A stretch of 21,522 bases of DNA from Candidatus Opimibacter skivensis (GCA_016722045.1 JADKGY010000021.1:1-21522), one strand, 5' to 3'. Positions 1 through 8,849 are shown, counted from the stretch's first letter. A program made the numbers and translations. The notes: a model not told the origin generated them from the letters alone.

Positions 1-170
1 GGTGACCGGACGTAAAGATGAATGGGCGAAGGGATGAATTCATCTGCAATACATGTCGCTTTGAAAAGAAGCATACAGCAGACTGGACGATAGAAGGTGT
101 GCGCAATATCAGTGGTGGCACCTGTCATATCAGCTTACTAAAATATAAAAACCTTGGTGAAACCAAATGA
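1..170 (+). CDS. nuoG: NADH-quinone oxidoreductase subunit G, C-terminal end (partial, one frameshift)
   Basis: Iron-sulfur subunit of respiratory complex I, which carries electrons from NADH towards quinone in the peripheral arm. Only the last ~56 codons are present and the gene enters from the left edge. Frame 2 reads VTGRKDEWAKG and stops at 35. Reading continues from 33 in another frame as DEFICNTCRFEKKHTADWTI, then runs to the TGA at 168-170. The CNTCRFEKK and DWTIEG stretches match the end of the short Bacteroidota form of NuoG, which lacks the long molybdopterin-type C-terminal domain of the E. coli protein. The frame change near 30-35 is probably a sequencing error. nuoH follows, so the gene is the upstream member of the same operon. 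Identification rests on remembered family patterns and on gene order. Confidence 0.8.
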
Positions 171-206
171 GTTTCATCTTAACGATATCAAAGCAATCAC
201 AGAATA

Positions 207-1226
207 ATGGATTGGAGTATTCTACTGATAAAACTATTCTGACGTTATCATCTTTCGTGGGATAAGTCTTGCGATCGCCGCTCACTCCACTCCATGGAGA
301 GCGAAAAGTCGCGGCTTTCCTTCAGGATCGGATTGGCCCTGATCGCGCAGGACCCTTTGGTTCATTACAACCACCACTTGGTTGACCGGACTCTAAATTT
401 TCTTATAAAGAAGAAATCATTCCCTGCTACAGCATCAGACAAGTTTCTCTTCATCATGGGACCGCTGTTTTATGATGACCGCCTTGATGACGAGGGTGAT
501 TATCCCTGGGGTATGCCTCTTCATTTTGGAAGTCATGTTTTCTCCTTCAGGTTGCCGATCTTAATGTAGGTATACTGTATCTCCTGGTTGCTGTATCCAT
601 TGGTGGCTACGGGATCATGATCGGTGGTTGGTCATCGAACAACAAATTTGCTTTATTGGTGTATTGAGAGCGCACACAGATGATCAGTTATGAACTATCT
701 ATGGGCATGGCGATCATCGCACTCTTGCTATTATCTCAATCATTGAGTATCCGCGAGATCGTGGATATGCAGCAGGGATTTCATTGGAATGATTTTATCA
801 ACCGTAGGATTTCTCATTTTTCCTGATTTGTGCATTTGCTGAATGCAACAGAGCTCCGTTTGATTTACCTGAATCAGAAAGTGAATTGGTAGGCGGATAC
901 CATCCAGAATACAGCTCAATGAAGCTGGGCCTGTTTTTATTTGCTGAATACATCAATATGTTTATTTCAGCGATCATATCATGCCTGTTTTCGGTGGATA
1001 TCATTTTCCGGGGATAGATAGCCTTGGTTTATCTCCGAACTGGTTGCAATAGTGAGCATCATAGTGCTGTTTGCGAAGATATTTTTCTTTATTTTCTTCT
1101 TTATGTGGGTGAGGTGGACAGTACCATGTTTCCGGTATGACCAATTGATGGTTAGGCTGGAAGATACTCATACCCTTATCCATTCTCAATGTATTGGCAA
1201 TAGGGGGCGTGGCTTTACGTTTTTAA
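207..1226 (+). CDS. nuoH: NADH-quinone oxidoreductase subunit H (multiple frameshifts)
   Basis: Membrane subunit of complex I that joins the peripheral and membrane arms and forms part of the quinone chamber. Pieces in all three frames together give a NuoH of normal length (~340 residues). The start is MDWSILLIKL at 207. Then come ERKVAAFLQDRIGPDRAG (from about 299), LKEEIIP/ATASDKFLFIMGP (about 400-460), GYGIMIGGWSSNNKFALLG (about 607-660), PFDLPESESELVGGYHPEYS (about 857-915) and a C-terminal segment ending VLAIGGVALRF with TAA at 1224-1226. The acidic ESESELVGG loop and the ERKVAAFLQDR loop are hallmarks of the family. At least eight frame changes are needed, scattered and without any deletion of conserved segments. 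This looks like poor base calling, not a decayed gene. An alternative ATG at 167 overlaps the nuoG stop but adds residues that the family lacks. Confidence 0.9.
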
Positions 1227-1235
1227 ATAGACATT

Positions 1236-1775
1236 ATGCAGCCGACGAACAGATCGAAGGTCATAAACAAAAAGAAATTGAATTGGGTGGAGAGTTTATA
1301 TCTCCCTGCGATATTCTCCGGCATGATTATTACGATCAAACATTTTTTTAAGAAAGCAGCTACAACACGTTATCCTGAAGAAAAAACGATACATCGCTCC
1401 TGTGTACAGAGGTGTGTATGTTTTGAAAGAAATGATAAGGGCAGGAGAATTGTACAGCCTGCGGATTGCTGTGTCTTGTCCGCCGAAGCCATTACGATTG
1501 TAGCAGCGGAACGCCGAAGGCGAAGAACATCTTTACAAAAGAAAAGCAGCTATGTATGAGATCAATATGCTGCGGTGCATCTTTTGCGGCATTTGTGAAG
1601 AAGCATGTCCGGAAGATTCTATTTATCTGACTGACCGCATTCTTCCTCAAACTATCAACGAAATAATTTCATCTACGGAAAAGATCTGCTTGTAGAAGGA
1701 ATCAAGCCCGAAGAAAGAATCGATATCGGTGTGCGGAAGAAACATTATGAAATGAATGAAAAACCAAGAGTATAA
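1236..1775 (+). CDS. nuoI: NADH-quinone oxidoreductase subunit I, 2x[4Fe-4S] ferredoxin-like (frameshifted)
   Basis: Peripheral-arm subunit of complex I that holds two [4Fe-4S] clusters (N6a, N6b) and passes electrons to the quinone site. From ATG 1236 the frame reads MQPTNRSKVINKKKLNW and on to FFKKAATTRYPEEK. It then shifts at the A6 run near 1380, where one A fewer restores KRYIAPVYRGVYVL. The first cluster motif (about 1445-1490, CTACGL...CPAEA) is scrambled by two or more small indels. The second is intact at 1576-1611, CIFCGICEEACPE. The C-terminus is RIDIGVRKKHYEMNEKPRV with TAA at 1773-1775. The total length of ~180 residues is normal for the family. It sits 9 bases after nuoH and 38 before nuoJ, in the standard nuo order. 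Confidence 0.9.
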
Positions 1776-1813
1776 TTTCTCGTTTTTGAAAATATACGCT
1801 TAGATATAAACGA

Positions 1814-2300
1814 ATGAGCCAACTTATCTTTTCATATTATCAGCTATGACGATTGCAAGCGCAATTTGGTTGTTTTTTCCAAGCATCCCATGTATAGCGT
1901 TCTTTCCTTGTAGTTTGTTTTTTCACCATCGTTGGTCATTATATTCTGCTCAATGCTCAGTTTTCGCGATCACACACATTATCGTATATGCCGGGGCGAT
2001 CATGGTCCTCTTTCTTTTCGTGGTGATGCTGCTCAATCTGAACCGGAATCAGAACCGCATAAGCCGGGAAAAATGAAATTTGCAGCGACAATCTCTGCCG
2101 GAATGCTTTTCCTGATTCTCATTGCTGCCATGAAATCAACAACGATGGAAACTTTCTTTTCCTCCACCCTCAACCAATGGGATGATTCGACGTGGGGCAA
2201 AGACTCTTTACAGATTATTTATTGCCATTCGAAATATCTTCCATCTTGTTTTTATCAGCAATGATCGGAGCTGTCGTCCTGGCTAAAAGAAAAACACTGA
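1814..2300 (+). CDS. nuoJ: NADH-quinone oxidoreductase subunit J (frameshifted)
   Basis: Small hydrophobic membrane subunit of complex I. ATG 1814 starts MSQLIF. One extra T would continue it as FILSAMTIASAIWLFF, then SKHPMYSVLSL, VVCFFTIVGHYILLNAQF, AITHIIVYAGAIMVLFLFVV, a polar stretch, MKFAATISAGMLFLILIAAM and finally LLPFEISSILFLSAMIGAVV. The ITHIIVYAGAIMVLFLFVVM helix is the family signature. At least four frame changes occur, mostly at T runs. The stop is uncertain. The last coherent frame runs on into nuoK as KRKTLIW, while another frame gives a TGA at 2298-2300, which I use as the end because it gives the usual ~162 residues and leaves nuoK free. Confidence 0.85.
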
Positions 2301-2320
2301 TATGGGCCCACACAGATCAA

Positions 2321-2622
2321 ATCATACCGCTCAACTGGTACCTCGTCTTAAGCACTTTTTATTCTGTATCGGAGTGATGGGCGTACTCTTTCGTCGCAAT
2401 GCGATCATCATGCTGATGTGTATTGAAATCATGCTCAACGCGGTCAATTTGTTACTGGTTTCATTTTCGGCATACAGCGGCAATAGCGATGGTCAGGTGT
2501 TTGTATTTTTTATCATGGTGGTAGCTGCAGCTGAAGTCGCAGTGGGGCTGGCATTGATGATGAGCATCTACAGGAATATCGGAAGTACAGATATTGATGT
2601 GTTGAATAAATTAAAATGGTGA
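2321..2622 (+). CDS. nuoK: NADH-quinone oxidoreductase subunit K (one frameshift, start codon unclear)
   Basis: MrpC-like subunit of the complex I membrane arm with three transmembrane helices and conserved membrane glutamates. The sequence reads (I)IPLNWYLVLSTF in one frame, then after a one-base loss in the T run near 2350 it reads FLFCIGVMGVLFRRNAII, MLMCIEIMLNAVNLLLVSF and FVFFIMVVAAAEVAVGLALM. The stop is at 2620-2622. The buried acids are the E of CIEIMLNAVN and the E of AAAEVAVGL, both present. With one T restored, the gene from ATC 2321 gives exactly 100 residues, the family length, so the normal first codon was probably ATG at 2321. An ATG at 2302 is in the downstream frame but encodes no family-like N-terminus. 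Confidence 0.9.
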
Positions 2623-2680
2623 TAACGATCATCATGGCTGCAAGAGAAAAACCCATGCAGTAACAAACGAAATAAATGCC

Positions 2681-2704
2681 GTTGTTGGAGTTCTCTCCAA
2701 CAAC
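2681..2704 (+). promoter_or_regulatory. Perfect hairpin between nuoK and nuoL
   Basis: GTTGTTGGAG (2681-2690), loop TTCT, then CTCCAACAAC (2695-2704): a perfect 10-bp stem with a 4-base loop. It sits in the 117-base gap between nuoK and nuoL, the longest gap seen inside this nuo operon. No T run follows on either strand, so it is not a standard intrinsic terminator. It could be an RNA processing or stabilising stem that adjusts expression of the antiporter-like subunits (nuoL, M, N), or a partial attenuator. The function is inferred; the structure is directly visible. Confidence 0.55.
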
Positions 2705-2739
2705 ATATACAGAGTGACTTTGACAATAAACAAACAAAA

Positions 2740-4666
2740 GTGACCGAACAACTACTTAACGATCCAACATTGATTTTCCTGGGACTACTCATTCCCCTGT
2801 TTCCGTTAATTGGTTTTTTAATCAACGGATTGTTTGGCAAGTATCTTCCAAAGGGTAGTTCAGGCTGGATAGGAAGCGGGATGGTGTTGGCTTCTTTTAT
2901 ATGTGTTATTACTCTGTTCAGAAGTGTAGGCGCTCACGATTTGATCCATATTGATTTATTCAACTGGATAGCTGTATCCGGGCTTGATATTTCATTTGGC
3001 ATGCAGATAGACCCGCTGACGATCGTCATGATGCTTGTGGTGACAGGAGTTGGTTTTCTGATTCATCTTTATTCAATCGGATACATGCACGGCGATGACG
3101 GGTTCAACCGCTTTTTTACCTACATGAATCTCTTTATTTTCTTCATGCTTCTGCTGGTCATGGGTAGTAATTATCTCGTGATGTTTATTGGGTGGGAAGG
3201 TGTAGGATTGTGTTCTTACCTGTTGATAGGTTTTTGGTTTAAGAATGAAGCCTATAATGATGCAGCTCAAAAAGCATTTGTGATGAACCGTATCGGCGAT
3301 CTGGGCTTTTTGCTGGGTATGTTTTTTATTTTGTTTCATTTCGGGACACTAGAATTTGGAGGCGTACAAAAGCTTGCTGCGGAACTCACACCTGATAGCG
3401 GAATCCTGATCACAATCACACTTCTATTATTTGTAGGCGCAATTGGAAAATCAGCACAACTTCCTTTGTATACATGGTTACCTGATGCGATGGCTGGTCC
3501 TACTCCTGTATCTGCGTTAATCCATGCGGCTACAATGGTTACTGCCGGCATCTATATGGTAGTTCGTTCCAATGTACTTTTCGCGATGGCACCCACGACA
3601 CTGACAGTGATTCTGTTTGTCGGCGTGGCCACTTCACTATTCGCAGCAGTGATCGGACTTAAACAAAATGACATCAAAAAGTACTGGCCTACTCTACCGT
3701 TTCGCAACTCGGATTAATGTTCGCAGCACTTGGACTGGGCGCATTCAGCAGCGGAATATTCCACCTGGTGACACATGCTTTTTCAAAGCATTATTATTCC
3801 TGGGAGCAGGAAGTGTCATTCATGCACTGCATGGAGAGCAGGATATCAGAAACATGGGTGGTCTTAAAAAATTAATCCCTATTACATTTATCACTGTTTT
3901 AATAGCTGCATTAGCCATATCAGGATTTCCGCTTTTATCAGGTTTCTTTTCAAAAGATGAAATTCTGGCTCACGCTTATGAGCAGAATAAAACTGTATGG
4001 ATCATTTTATCTTTCAGTTCCTTCCTGACAGCATTTTATATGTTCAGGCTGATATACCTGACTTTCTTTAACACCTTTAGAGGAACAGAAGAAACAAGGT
4101 CTCATGTACATGAGTCACCATGGACGATGACCGTGCCCCTTGTTGTTCTTTGTTTCCTTTCCATATTTGGTGGTTTGATTGGCTTGCCGAGTGTTTTCAA
4201 TGTAGGACATTGGCTTGATGGCTACTTATCAGGAGTTACAGAAGGTTCTCTTCGATTTCTAAATCACACCGAAGCGCTTAACCATACAATGGAAATCGGA
4301 TTGATGTCATTGGCAGGATTTGGAGCTATTCTGGTTATACTCTTTGCACGTAACAGATACATTACCCTTCATCAACTACCTCCGGAAGAAGTCTCTCTCA
4401 AAGGATTTGAAAAATTGGTTTACAATAAATTTTATGTCGATGAATTCTATGAAAAATTCATTTCACAACCTGTATTCAGATTATCCACATTTGCCGGAGA
4501 CTGGATTGACAAAATGATTATCGACCGGGTAGTCAATGGTTCAGGCTGGCTAGTGGATTTTAGTGGAAGGACATTAAGGTTGTTGCAAAACGGGAATACC
4601 GGCTTCTATGTTTTTGCAATGGTGATCGGCATGGTCGTACTCTTCATAATTCGATTATTGATTTGA
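2740..4666 (+). CDS. nuoL: NADH-quinone oxidoreductase subunit L (two 1-base frameshifts)
   Basis: Large antiporter-like proton-pumping subunit at the far end of the complex I membrane arm. It starts with GTG at 2740 (MTEQLLNDPT). The first frame has the TM5 glutamate E153 (FIGWEGVGLCSYL) and the TM7 lysine K237 (GAIGKSAQLPLYTWLPDAM), then the TM8 region SALIHAATMVTAGIYM. Near 3680 one base is missing, and restoring it gives KKVLAYSTVSQLGLMFAALG. Near 3782 a T is missing from a T run, and restoring it gives HAFFKALLFLGAGS. The last frame carries the discontinuous-helix region (SGFPLLSGFFSKDEILA) and the long amphipathic helix and anchoring helix at the C-terminus, ending at TGA 4664-4666. The corrected length is ~642 residues, normal for NuoL. 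Both shifts look like base-calling errors. Confidence 0.95.
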
Positions 4667-6111
4667 TGATAACATTACTCCTCTTATTTTTTCCGTTAGC
4701 TGCCGCGTTGTTCGTCTTCCTGGCGGGCCACAAGATGGCTGCGAAGCTGGCATTGGGTTTTGCAGTCATTGAATTAGCGATATCAGGATACGCCGTTTCA
4801 AAATTTCTGAAAGAAGGATCCGATGCCTTTTTTGTATTCAAGCCCTGGATTGATTATCCTAAAGTCAGTTTTCATCTTGCTGTCGATGGTCTGAGTTTAT
4901 TAATGATCCTGTTGACGAATTTCCTTACGCCCATCATCGTCTTGTCAGCTTTCAATCGGATCATCCCGAGAGCTAAAAGTTATTTCGCCCTCATCCTGAT
5001 GATGCAGTTCGCACTCCTTGGGGTGTTTATGGCAATGGATGGTTTATTGTATTATATTTTCTGGGAACTCGCACTGATTCCGATATATTTTATTGCATTA
5101 CAGTGGGGAGGAGAAAACAGAGTAGCTATAACACTTAAGTTCTTTATCTACACACTAGCCGGTAGCTTATTGATGCTCTTTGGATTTATCATGTTGTATT
5201 GGTATAATCCTGCACACACCTTTGATATCAGAGAACTCTATCAATCCGCTGTCAGTGCTAAAAATCAGAGCTGGCTATTCTGGATGTTTTTCCTGGCATT
5301 CGCCATTAAGATTCCAATTGTTCCTTTTCACACATGGCAGGCGGATACCTATCGGGAATCACCTACACAGGGAACCATGCTCTTATCTGGTATCATGTTG
5401 AAGATGGGTACCTATAGTTTAATCAGATGGTTACTTCCGGTTCTTCCGTTAGGTGTGGCGCAATGGGGTCCTTTAGCCATCGCGTTATGTGTGATCGGGA
5501 TAGTTTATGCTTCGATCATTGCGATCAAACAAAAGAATCTCAAAAATCTTCTTGCCTATTCATCACTTGCACACGTTGGTTTAATTTCTGCAGGCATATT
5601 CGCATTCAATATCCAGGGATTGCAGGGTAGTGTTGTGCAAATGATCGCACATGGTATCAATGTAGTTGGATTGTTTTTTTGCGCTGATATTATTTTCAAT
5701 CGTACAGGCAGCCAGGATGTGTATGGATTGGGTGGAATACGAAATAAAGCTCCGCAATTCACCACTGTATTCATGGTGATCGTGCTTGGAAGTGTTGCAT
5801 TGCCTTTGACGAATGGATTCATTGGAGAATTTCTCCTGCTGTATGGAGTGTATGAATACAATACATGGTTGTCTGTTTTTGCAGGATTGACCATCATCCT
5901 TGGAGCTGTGTATATGTTGCGCATGTTTAAGAAAGTAATGCTGGGACCGACAAGCCTGCCTGCTGAAGGATTTACAGATTTACAGTGGAATGAAATGTTG
6001 GCGTTGGGGATCATTGTGGTGTTTGTTATTGTGATGGGTGTATATCCAAAACCTATACTTCAACTTGCCGAACCTGCATTACAACTGATATTAAATAAAT
6101 CGATTAATTAA
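4666..6111 (+). CDS. nuoM: NADH-quinone oxidoreductase subunit M
   Basis: Second antiporter-like proton-pumping subunit of complex I, an intact reading frame of 481 residues. The ATG at 4666 shares its A with the TGA of nuoL (TGATG), which suggests translational coupling. A TTG at 4663 is in frame but the ATG is more likely. Key ion-path residues are visible: E134 in FWELALIPIYF (TM5) and K215 in FAIKIPIVPFHTWQADTYRE (TM7), followed by SPTQGTMLLSGIMLKMGTY and later IKQKNLKNLLAYSSLAHVGL with its lysines. The family length is about 480-510. It lies between nuoL and nuoN in the conserved order and, unlike the upstream genes, carries no frame break. Confidence 0.97.
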   Translation: MITLLLLFFPLAAALFVFLAGHKMAAKLALGFAVIELAISGYAVSKFLKEGSDAFFVFKPWIDYPKVSFHLAVDGLSLLMILLTNFLTPIIVLSAFNRIIPRAKSYFALILMMQFALLGVFMAMDGLLYYIFWELALIPIYFIALQWGGENRVAITLKFFIYTLAGSLLMLFGFIMLYWYNPAHTFDIRELYQSAVSAKNQSWLFWMFFLAFAIKIPIVPFHTWQADTYRESPTQGTMLLSGIMLKMGTYSLIRWLLPVLPLGVAQWGPLAIALCVIGIVYASIIAIKQKNLKNLLAYSSLAHVGLISAGIFAFNIQGLQGSVVQMIAHGINVVGLFFCADIIFNRTGSQDVYGLGGIRNKAPQFTTVFMVIVLGSVALPLTNGFIGEFLLLYGVYEYNTWLSVFAGLTIILGAVYMLRMFKKVMLGPTSLPAEGFTDLQWNEMLALGIIVVFVIVMGVYPKPILQLAEPALQLILNKSIN

Positions 6112-6119
6112 TTCGGATA

Positions 6120-7508
6120 GTGAACGTCTTAACCTATACGTGTTGTCTCGGACTGTTCTGCCTGGTGGCGGAAATCTTAAATCTGCGAAAGATTTTAGTT
6201 CCCGTGATCATCGCCGGCCTTGCAGCTATCTTTTTTGTCAACGTTCTTGAATGGGCGCAGACTGCACCGATTATTATTGGCGGAATGGATATGTCCCGCA
6301 TGATGCGTGTAGATCATTTCTCCATTGCATTCAGTGGCCTTTCGATATTTACAGCTGCATTGATATTTGCATTGTCTTCTGATTTTTATAAAGACGAGCC
6401 GCATCACCTGAGTGATTACCTGGCCATTTTACTTTTCGTATTATCCGGTACGCTTGTCCTGTTTAGTTTTTGGAATTTGGTGATGCTCTTTCTCGGTATT
6501 GAGATTGTTTCGATCTCTCTGTACATCATGGCGGGGAGCAGGAGGTTTGATATACGATCCAATGAAGCCGGTTTTAAATATTTCCTGATGGGATCATTTG
6601 CCTCTGGAGTATTATTGTTTGGCATCGCATTGATATATGGTGCCAGCGGTTCATTTGAACTTGATAAAATTGCGGCTTACGTTTCTGCAGGGGCGGTATC
6701 ACCTATGTTTCTGATCGGAACCATGCTGATGACGATGGCTCTTCTGTTTAAAGTGGCTGCAGTACCTTTTCATTTTTGGAGTCCTGATGTGTATGAAGGT
6801 TCCCCATCTTTGGTGACGGCTACGATGGCTACGCTCGTCAAGGTGGCTTTCTTTGCTGCATTTTATCGATTAATGGTCAATGGTCTCATCGGTGTACACG
6901 ATTATACCGGTGACATTTTGATGATCGTCGCTGCGGCTACAATGATTATTGGAAATCTCATTGCACTTACACAGGACAATTTCAAACGGCTTCTGGCTTA
7001 TTCCGGAATATCACATGCAGGCTACATGCTTTTGGCGATTCTGAGTCTTCAGACTAATTCTTCGTCTGCACTTTTATTCTATGGCACAGCCTATGTTCTG
7101 GCGACAATCGGTGCATTTGCAGTTGCGATTCCTGTTTTCTCTGCCATGAAATATGAAAGCATCAGTGCATTCAATGGTCTTGGAAAAAAGAATCCATTGA
7201 TGGCGGCCATGCTTACGATGAGTATGCTTTCACTTGCTGGTATTCCACCTCTTGCAGGATTCCTTGGAAAATATTACATCTTTTCTGAAGCCATTAAGAA
7301 TGGATATATCTGGCTTACTGTTGTTGCCGTTGTTGCTTCAATAATTGGAGTCTATTATTATTTCAAAGTCATACTCGCGATGTATACGAAAGATGCAGAT
7401 GATGTTGTTGTTAAACCAACTCCACTTTACCTGATCGTCATGATTCTATGCGTGGTGTTAAGTTTGGTGCTTGGGATATATCCGGGTGTTTTTACACAGC
7501 TGATTTGA
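6120..7508 (+). CDS. nuoN: NADH-quinone oxidoreductase subunit N
   Basis: Third antiporter-like subunit, closest to the peripheral arm of complex I. An intact frame of 462 residues starting at GTG 6120 (MNVLTYTCC), 8 bases after the nuoM stop. The conserved charged residues are E128 (FLGIEIVSISLYIMAG), K153 (GFKYFLMGSFASG), K211 (LLFKVAAVPFHFWSPDVYEG) and the lysine of GIPPLAGFLGKYYIFSEA near residue 380. About fourteen hydrophobic helices are evident. It is the last nuo gene. What follows is unrelated (a toxin-antitoxin pair), and I see no obvious hairpin terminator between them, so read-through into the next genes is possible. Confidence 0.96.
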   Translation: MNVLTYTCCLGLFCLVAEILNLRKILVPVIIAGLAAIFFVNVLEWAQTAPIIIGGMDMSRMMRVDHFSIAFSGLSIFTAALIFALSSDFYKDEPHHLSDYLAILLFVLSGTLVLFSFWNLVMLFLGIEIVSISLYIMAGSRRFDIRSNEAGFKYFLMGSFASGVLLFGIALIYGASGSFELDKIAAYVSAGAVSPMFLIGTMLMTMALLFKVAAVPFHFWSPDVYEGSPSLVTATMATLVKVAFFAAFYRLMVNGLIGVHDYTGDILMIVAAATMIIGNLIALTQDNFKRLLAYSGISHAGYMLLAILSLQTNSSSALLFYGTAYVLATIGAFAVAIPVFSAMKYESISAFNGLGKKNPLMAAMLTMSMLSLAGIPPLAGFLGKYYIFSEAIKNGYIWLTVVAVVASIIGVYYYFKVILAMYTKDADDVVVKPTPLYLIVMILCVVLSLVLGIYPGVFTQLI

Positions 7509-7522
7509 ACCCATTCCTGATT

Positions 7523-7557
7523 TATCTTGTTTGTTACTTTTAAAGTAATTTTAGATA
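7523..7557. promoter_or_regulatory. Palindrome upstream of the toxin-antitoxin pair, candidate operator
   Basis: Immediately before the antitoxin ATG (7558) lies TTACTTT-T-AAAGTAA (7534-7548), a perfect inverted repeat around one central base. It is flanked by TATCT (7523-7527) and AGATA (7553-7557), also complementary but one base off centre. A one-base centre suits a protein-bound DNA dyad better than an RNA hairpin. Antitoxins commonly bind such palindromes at their own promoters, so autoregulation is a fair inference. The short TTACTTT dyad is the only part that is certain. Confidence 0.45.
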
Positions 7558-7785
7558 ATGAAAACCCTTACCCTACACCTACCAGACACAATTGACCTTG
7601 ATGACAAATCTCTTATAATGTTATTGGCTGTCAAATTGTATGAACAAGGAAAATTGTCTCTTGGTCAGGCCGCCGAGATGGCTGGTATTTCAAAACGATT
7701 ATTTGCGGAAGGTTTGGGTAAATATTCAGTCTCTATATTCAATTTCTCCGCAGATGAACTTAGCATAGATGTAAAAAATGCCTAA
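7558..7785 (+). CDS. UPF0175-family antitoxin
   Basis: Small protein of 75 residues. The central part (about residues 33-62, KLSLGQAAEMAGISKRLFAE) is a helix-turn-helix-like segment typical of UPF0175 proteins, which are usually antitoxins of PIN-domain toxins. The N-terminal MKTLTLHLPDTI strand-like segment is also typical of ribbon or UPF0175 antitoxins. Its stop overlaps the toxin start by 8 bases (7778-7785), the common arrangement for co-translated toxin-antitoxin genes. A palindrome lies directly upstream and may be its operator. The expected role is to bind and neutralise the downstream toxin and to repress the pair. Base composition looks more AT-rich than the nuo genes, which suggests acquisition. 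Confidence 0.8.
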   Translation: MKTLTLHLPDTIDLDDKSLIMLLAVKLYEQGKLSLGQAAEMAGISKRLFAEGLGKYSVSIFNFSADELSIDVKNA

Positions 7786-8251
7786 GGTCATCATATCGGA
7801 TACAAGTTGCTTTATTCTTCTTACAACCATTGATCACATTAACTTGCTTTATGACCTTTATGGAGACGTTTATACTACTCCTGAAGTCGTTTTAGAGTTT
7901 GGAACTTCTCTACCAAACTGGGTCATACCTATATCTTCTTCCAATCAAGACCAAAAGGAATTTCTTAAGCTTCAATTAGATGAAGGAGAAGCAAGTGCAA
8001 TTGCTTTAGCTCTTGAAATGCCCGATTGTACGATTATTCTTGATGATACAAAGGCAAGAAAATTTGCGAAAGATTTAGGTCTTTCAGTTACAGGGACATT
8101 GGGCGTAATTATAAAAGCTAAACTCGAAGGACTAATTCCCTCTATTAAACCAATACTCTCCAAGATAAAAACAACTAATTTTTATATTTCTGATTCACTT
8201 ATTGAAAAATCAATTCAAGAAGCAGAAGAAGACGAAGAATTCACCAATTGA
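7778..8251 (+). CDS. DUF3368 / PIN-like toxin (VapC-type ribonuclease)
   Basis: A 157-residue protein of the DUF3368 group, a branch of PIN-domain nucleases that is usually partnered with UPF0175 antitoxins. Acidic residues expected for a PIN metal site are present: D8 (IISDTSC), E40 (PEVVLEFG), E71 (DEGEASAIALALE) and D89/D90 (ILDDTKARKFA). The TGTLGVIIKAKLEG stretch is also typical of the family. The likely activity is Mg-dependent RNA cleavage that inhibits growth when the antitoxin is lost. The target cannot be read from the sequence. The gene overlaps the antitoxin by 8 bases. All active-site acids are kept, so the toxin is probably functional. An acidic C-terminal tail (EEDEEFTN) follows the domain. 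Confidence 0.8.
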   Translation: MPKVIISDTSCFILLTTIDHINLLYDLYGDVYTTPEVVLEFGTSLPNWVIPISSSNQDQKEFLKLQLDEGEASAIALALEMPDCTIILDDTKARKFAKDLGLSVTGTLGVIIKAKLEGLIPSIKPILSKIKTTNFYISDSLIEKSIQEAEEDEEFTN

Positions 8252-8301
8252 TCAGACATCGACTTATATTAAATTCATTTTTGTATAAAAATAATCACAT
8301 C

Positions 8302-8691
8302 ATGGCCTACAACCCTCTATCCAAAGACGAAGCGCATGTCATCCTGCACAAAGGAACTGAACGCCCATTCACCGGTGAATATGATAACAACAAGATGCCG
8401 GGTACATACATCTGCAGACAATGCAATCAGCCTTTATATAAATCGGAGGATAAGTTTGCATCAGGCTGTGGATGGCCAAGTTTTGATGATGAATTACCTG
8501 GTGCTGTCACGAAACACACCGATGCTGATGGACGTCGGGTAGAAATTCTATGCAGCAATTGCGATGCTCACCTTGGACATGTATTTACCGGCGAGAGAAT
8601 GACCAGCAAGAATACACGTCATTGTGTCAATTCGATTTCGATGAAGTTTATTAAGGAAGGTGAGGAGTTGCCAGCTATTTTAAACGACTGA
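8302..8691 (+). CDS. msrB: Peptide-methionine (R)-S-oxide reductase
   Basis: Reduces the R form of methionine sulfoxide in proteins, a repair enzyme for oxidative damage. The 129-residue protein from ATG 8302 (MAYNPLSKDEAHVI) has the whole MsrB signature. There are two zinc CxxC pairs (C38-C41 CRQC and C84-C87 CSNC), the loop SGCGWPSF with likely resolving C56, HLGHVF, and the catalytic C108 in NTRHCVNSISMKF. The reading frame is open upstream to 8248, overlapping the toxin end, but that extension is not family-like, so I chose 8302. No signal peptide is seen, so it is probably cytoplasmic. It starts 50 bases after the toxin stop and could be co-transcribed with it, though it is unrelated in function. 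Confidence 0.95.
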   Translation: MAYNPLSKDEAHVILHKGTERPFTGEYDNNKMPGTYICRQCNQPLYKSEDKFASGCGWPSFDDELPGAVTKHTDADGRRVEILCSNCDAHLGHVFTGERMTSKNTRHCVNSISMKFIKEGEELPAILND

Positions 8692-8849
8692 CCATTCAAT
8701 TTGATATTTCCTCTCTCTTTTAGTTTTTTCAATATTTCAGTTCGGATAAAAAATTAACTACATATTGTTTTGAGCCTTGTATCTCTGTGACAGCAGATGT
8801 TACAAATAGTACTAAAATTAATCATGCTATTATTTTATTATATTATTTT

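Noticed and set aside
1505..1530. GCCGAAGGCGAAGA in nuoI as another copy of the cinA-end repeat.
   Set aside because: Short partial match inside coding sequence where the family has a run of Arg/Lys/Gly/Glu codons, in an error-rich stretch; chance similarity is more likely.
2513..2840. Two minus-strand open frames across the nuoK-nuoL gap.
   Set aside because: They overlap conserved coding sequence of nuoK and nuoL, are low-complexity Cys/Ser/His-rich, and are best explained as shadows.
5556..6014. A 152-codon minus-strand open frame inside nuoM.
   Set aside because: Antisense to strongly conserved NuoM helices; no start context or family resemblance.
8692..8849. Terminator between the convergent msrB and WG-repeat genes.
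   Set aside because: The gap is very AT-rich, with T runs but no stem better than about five pairs, so I do not call one.
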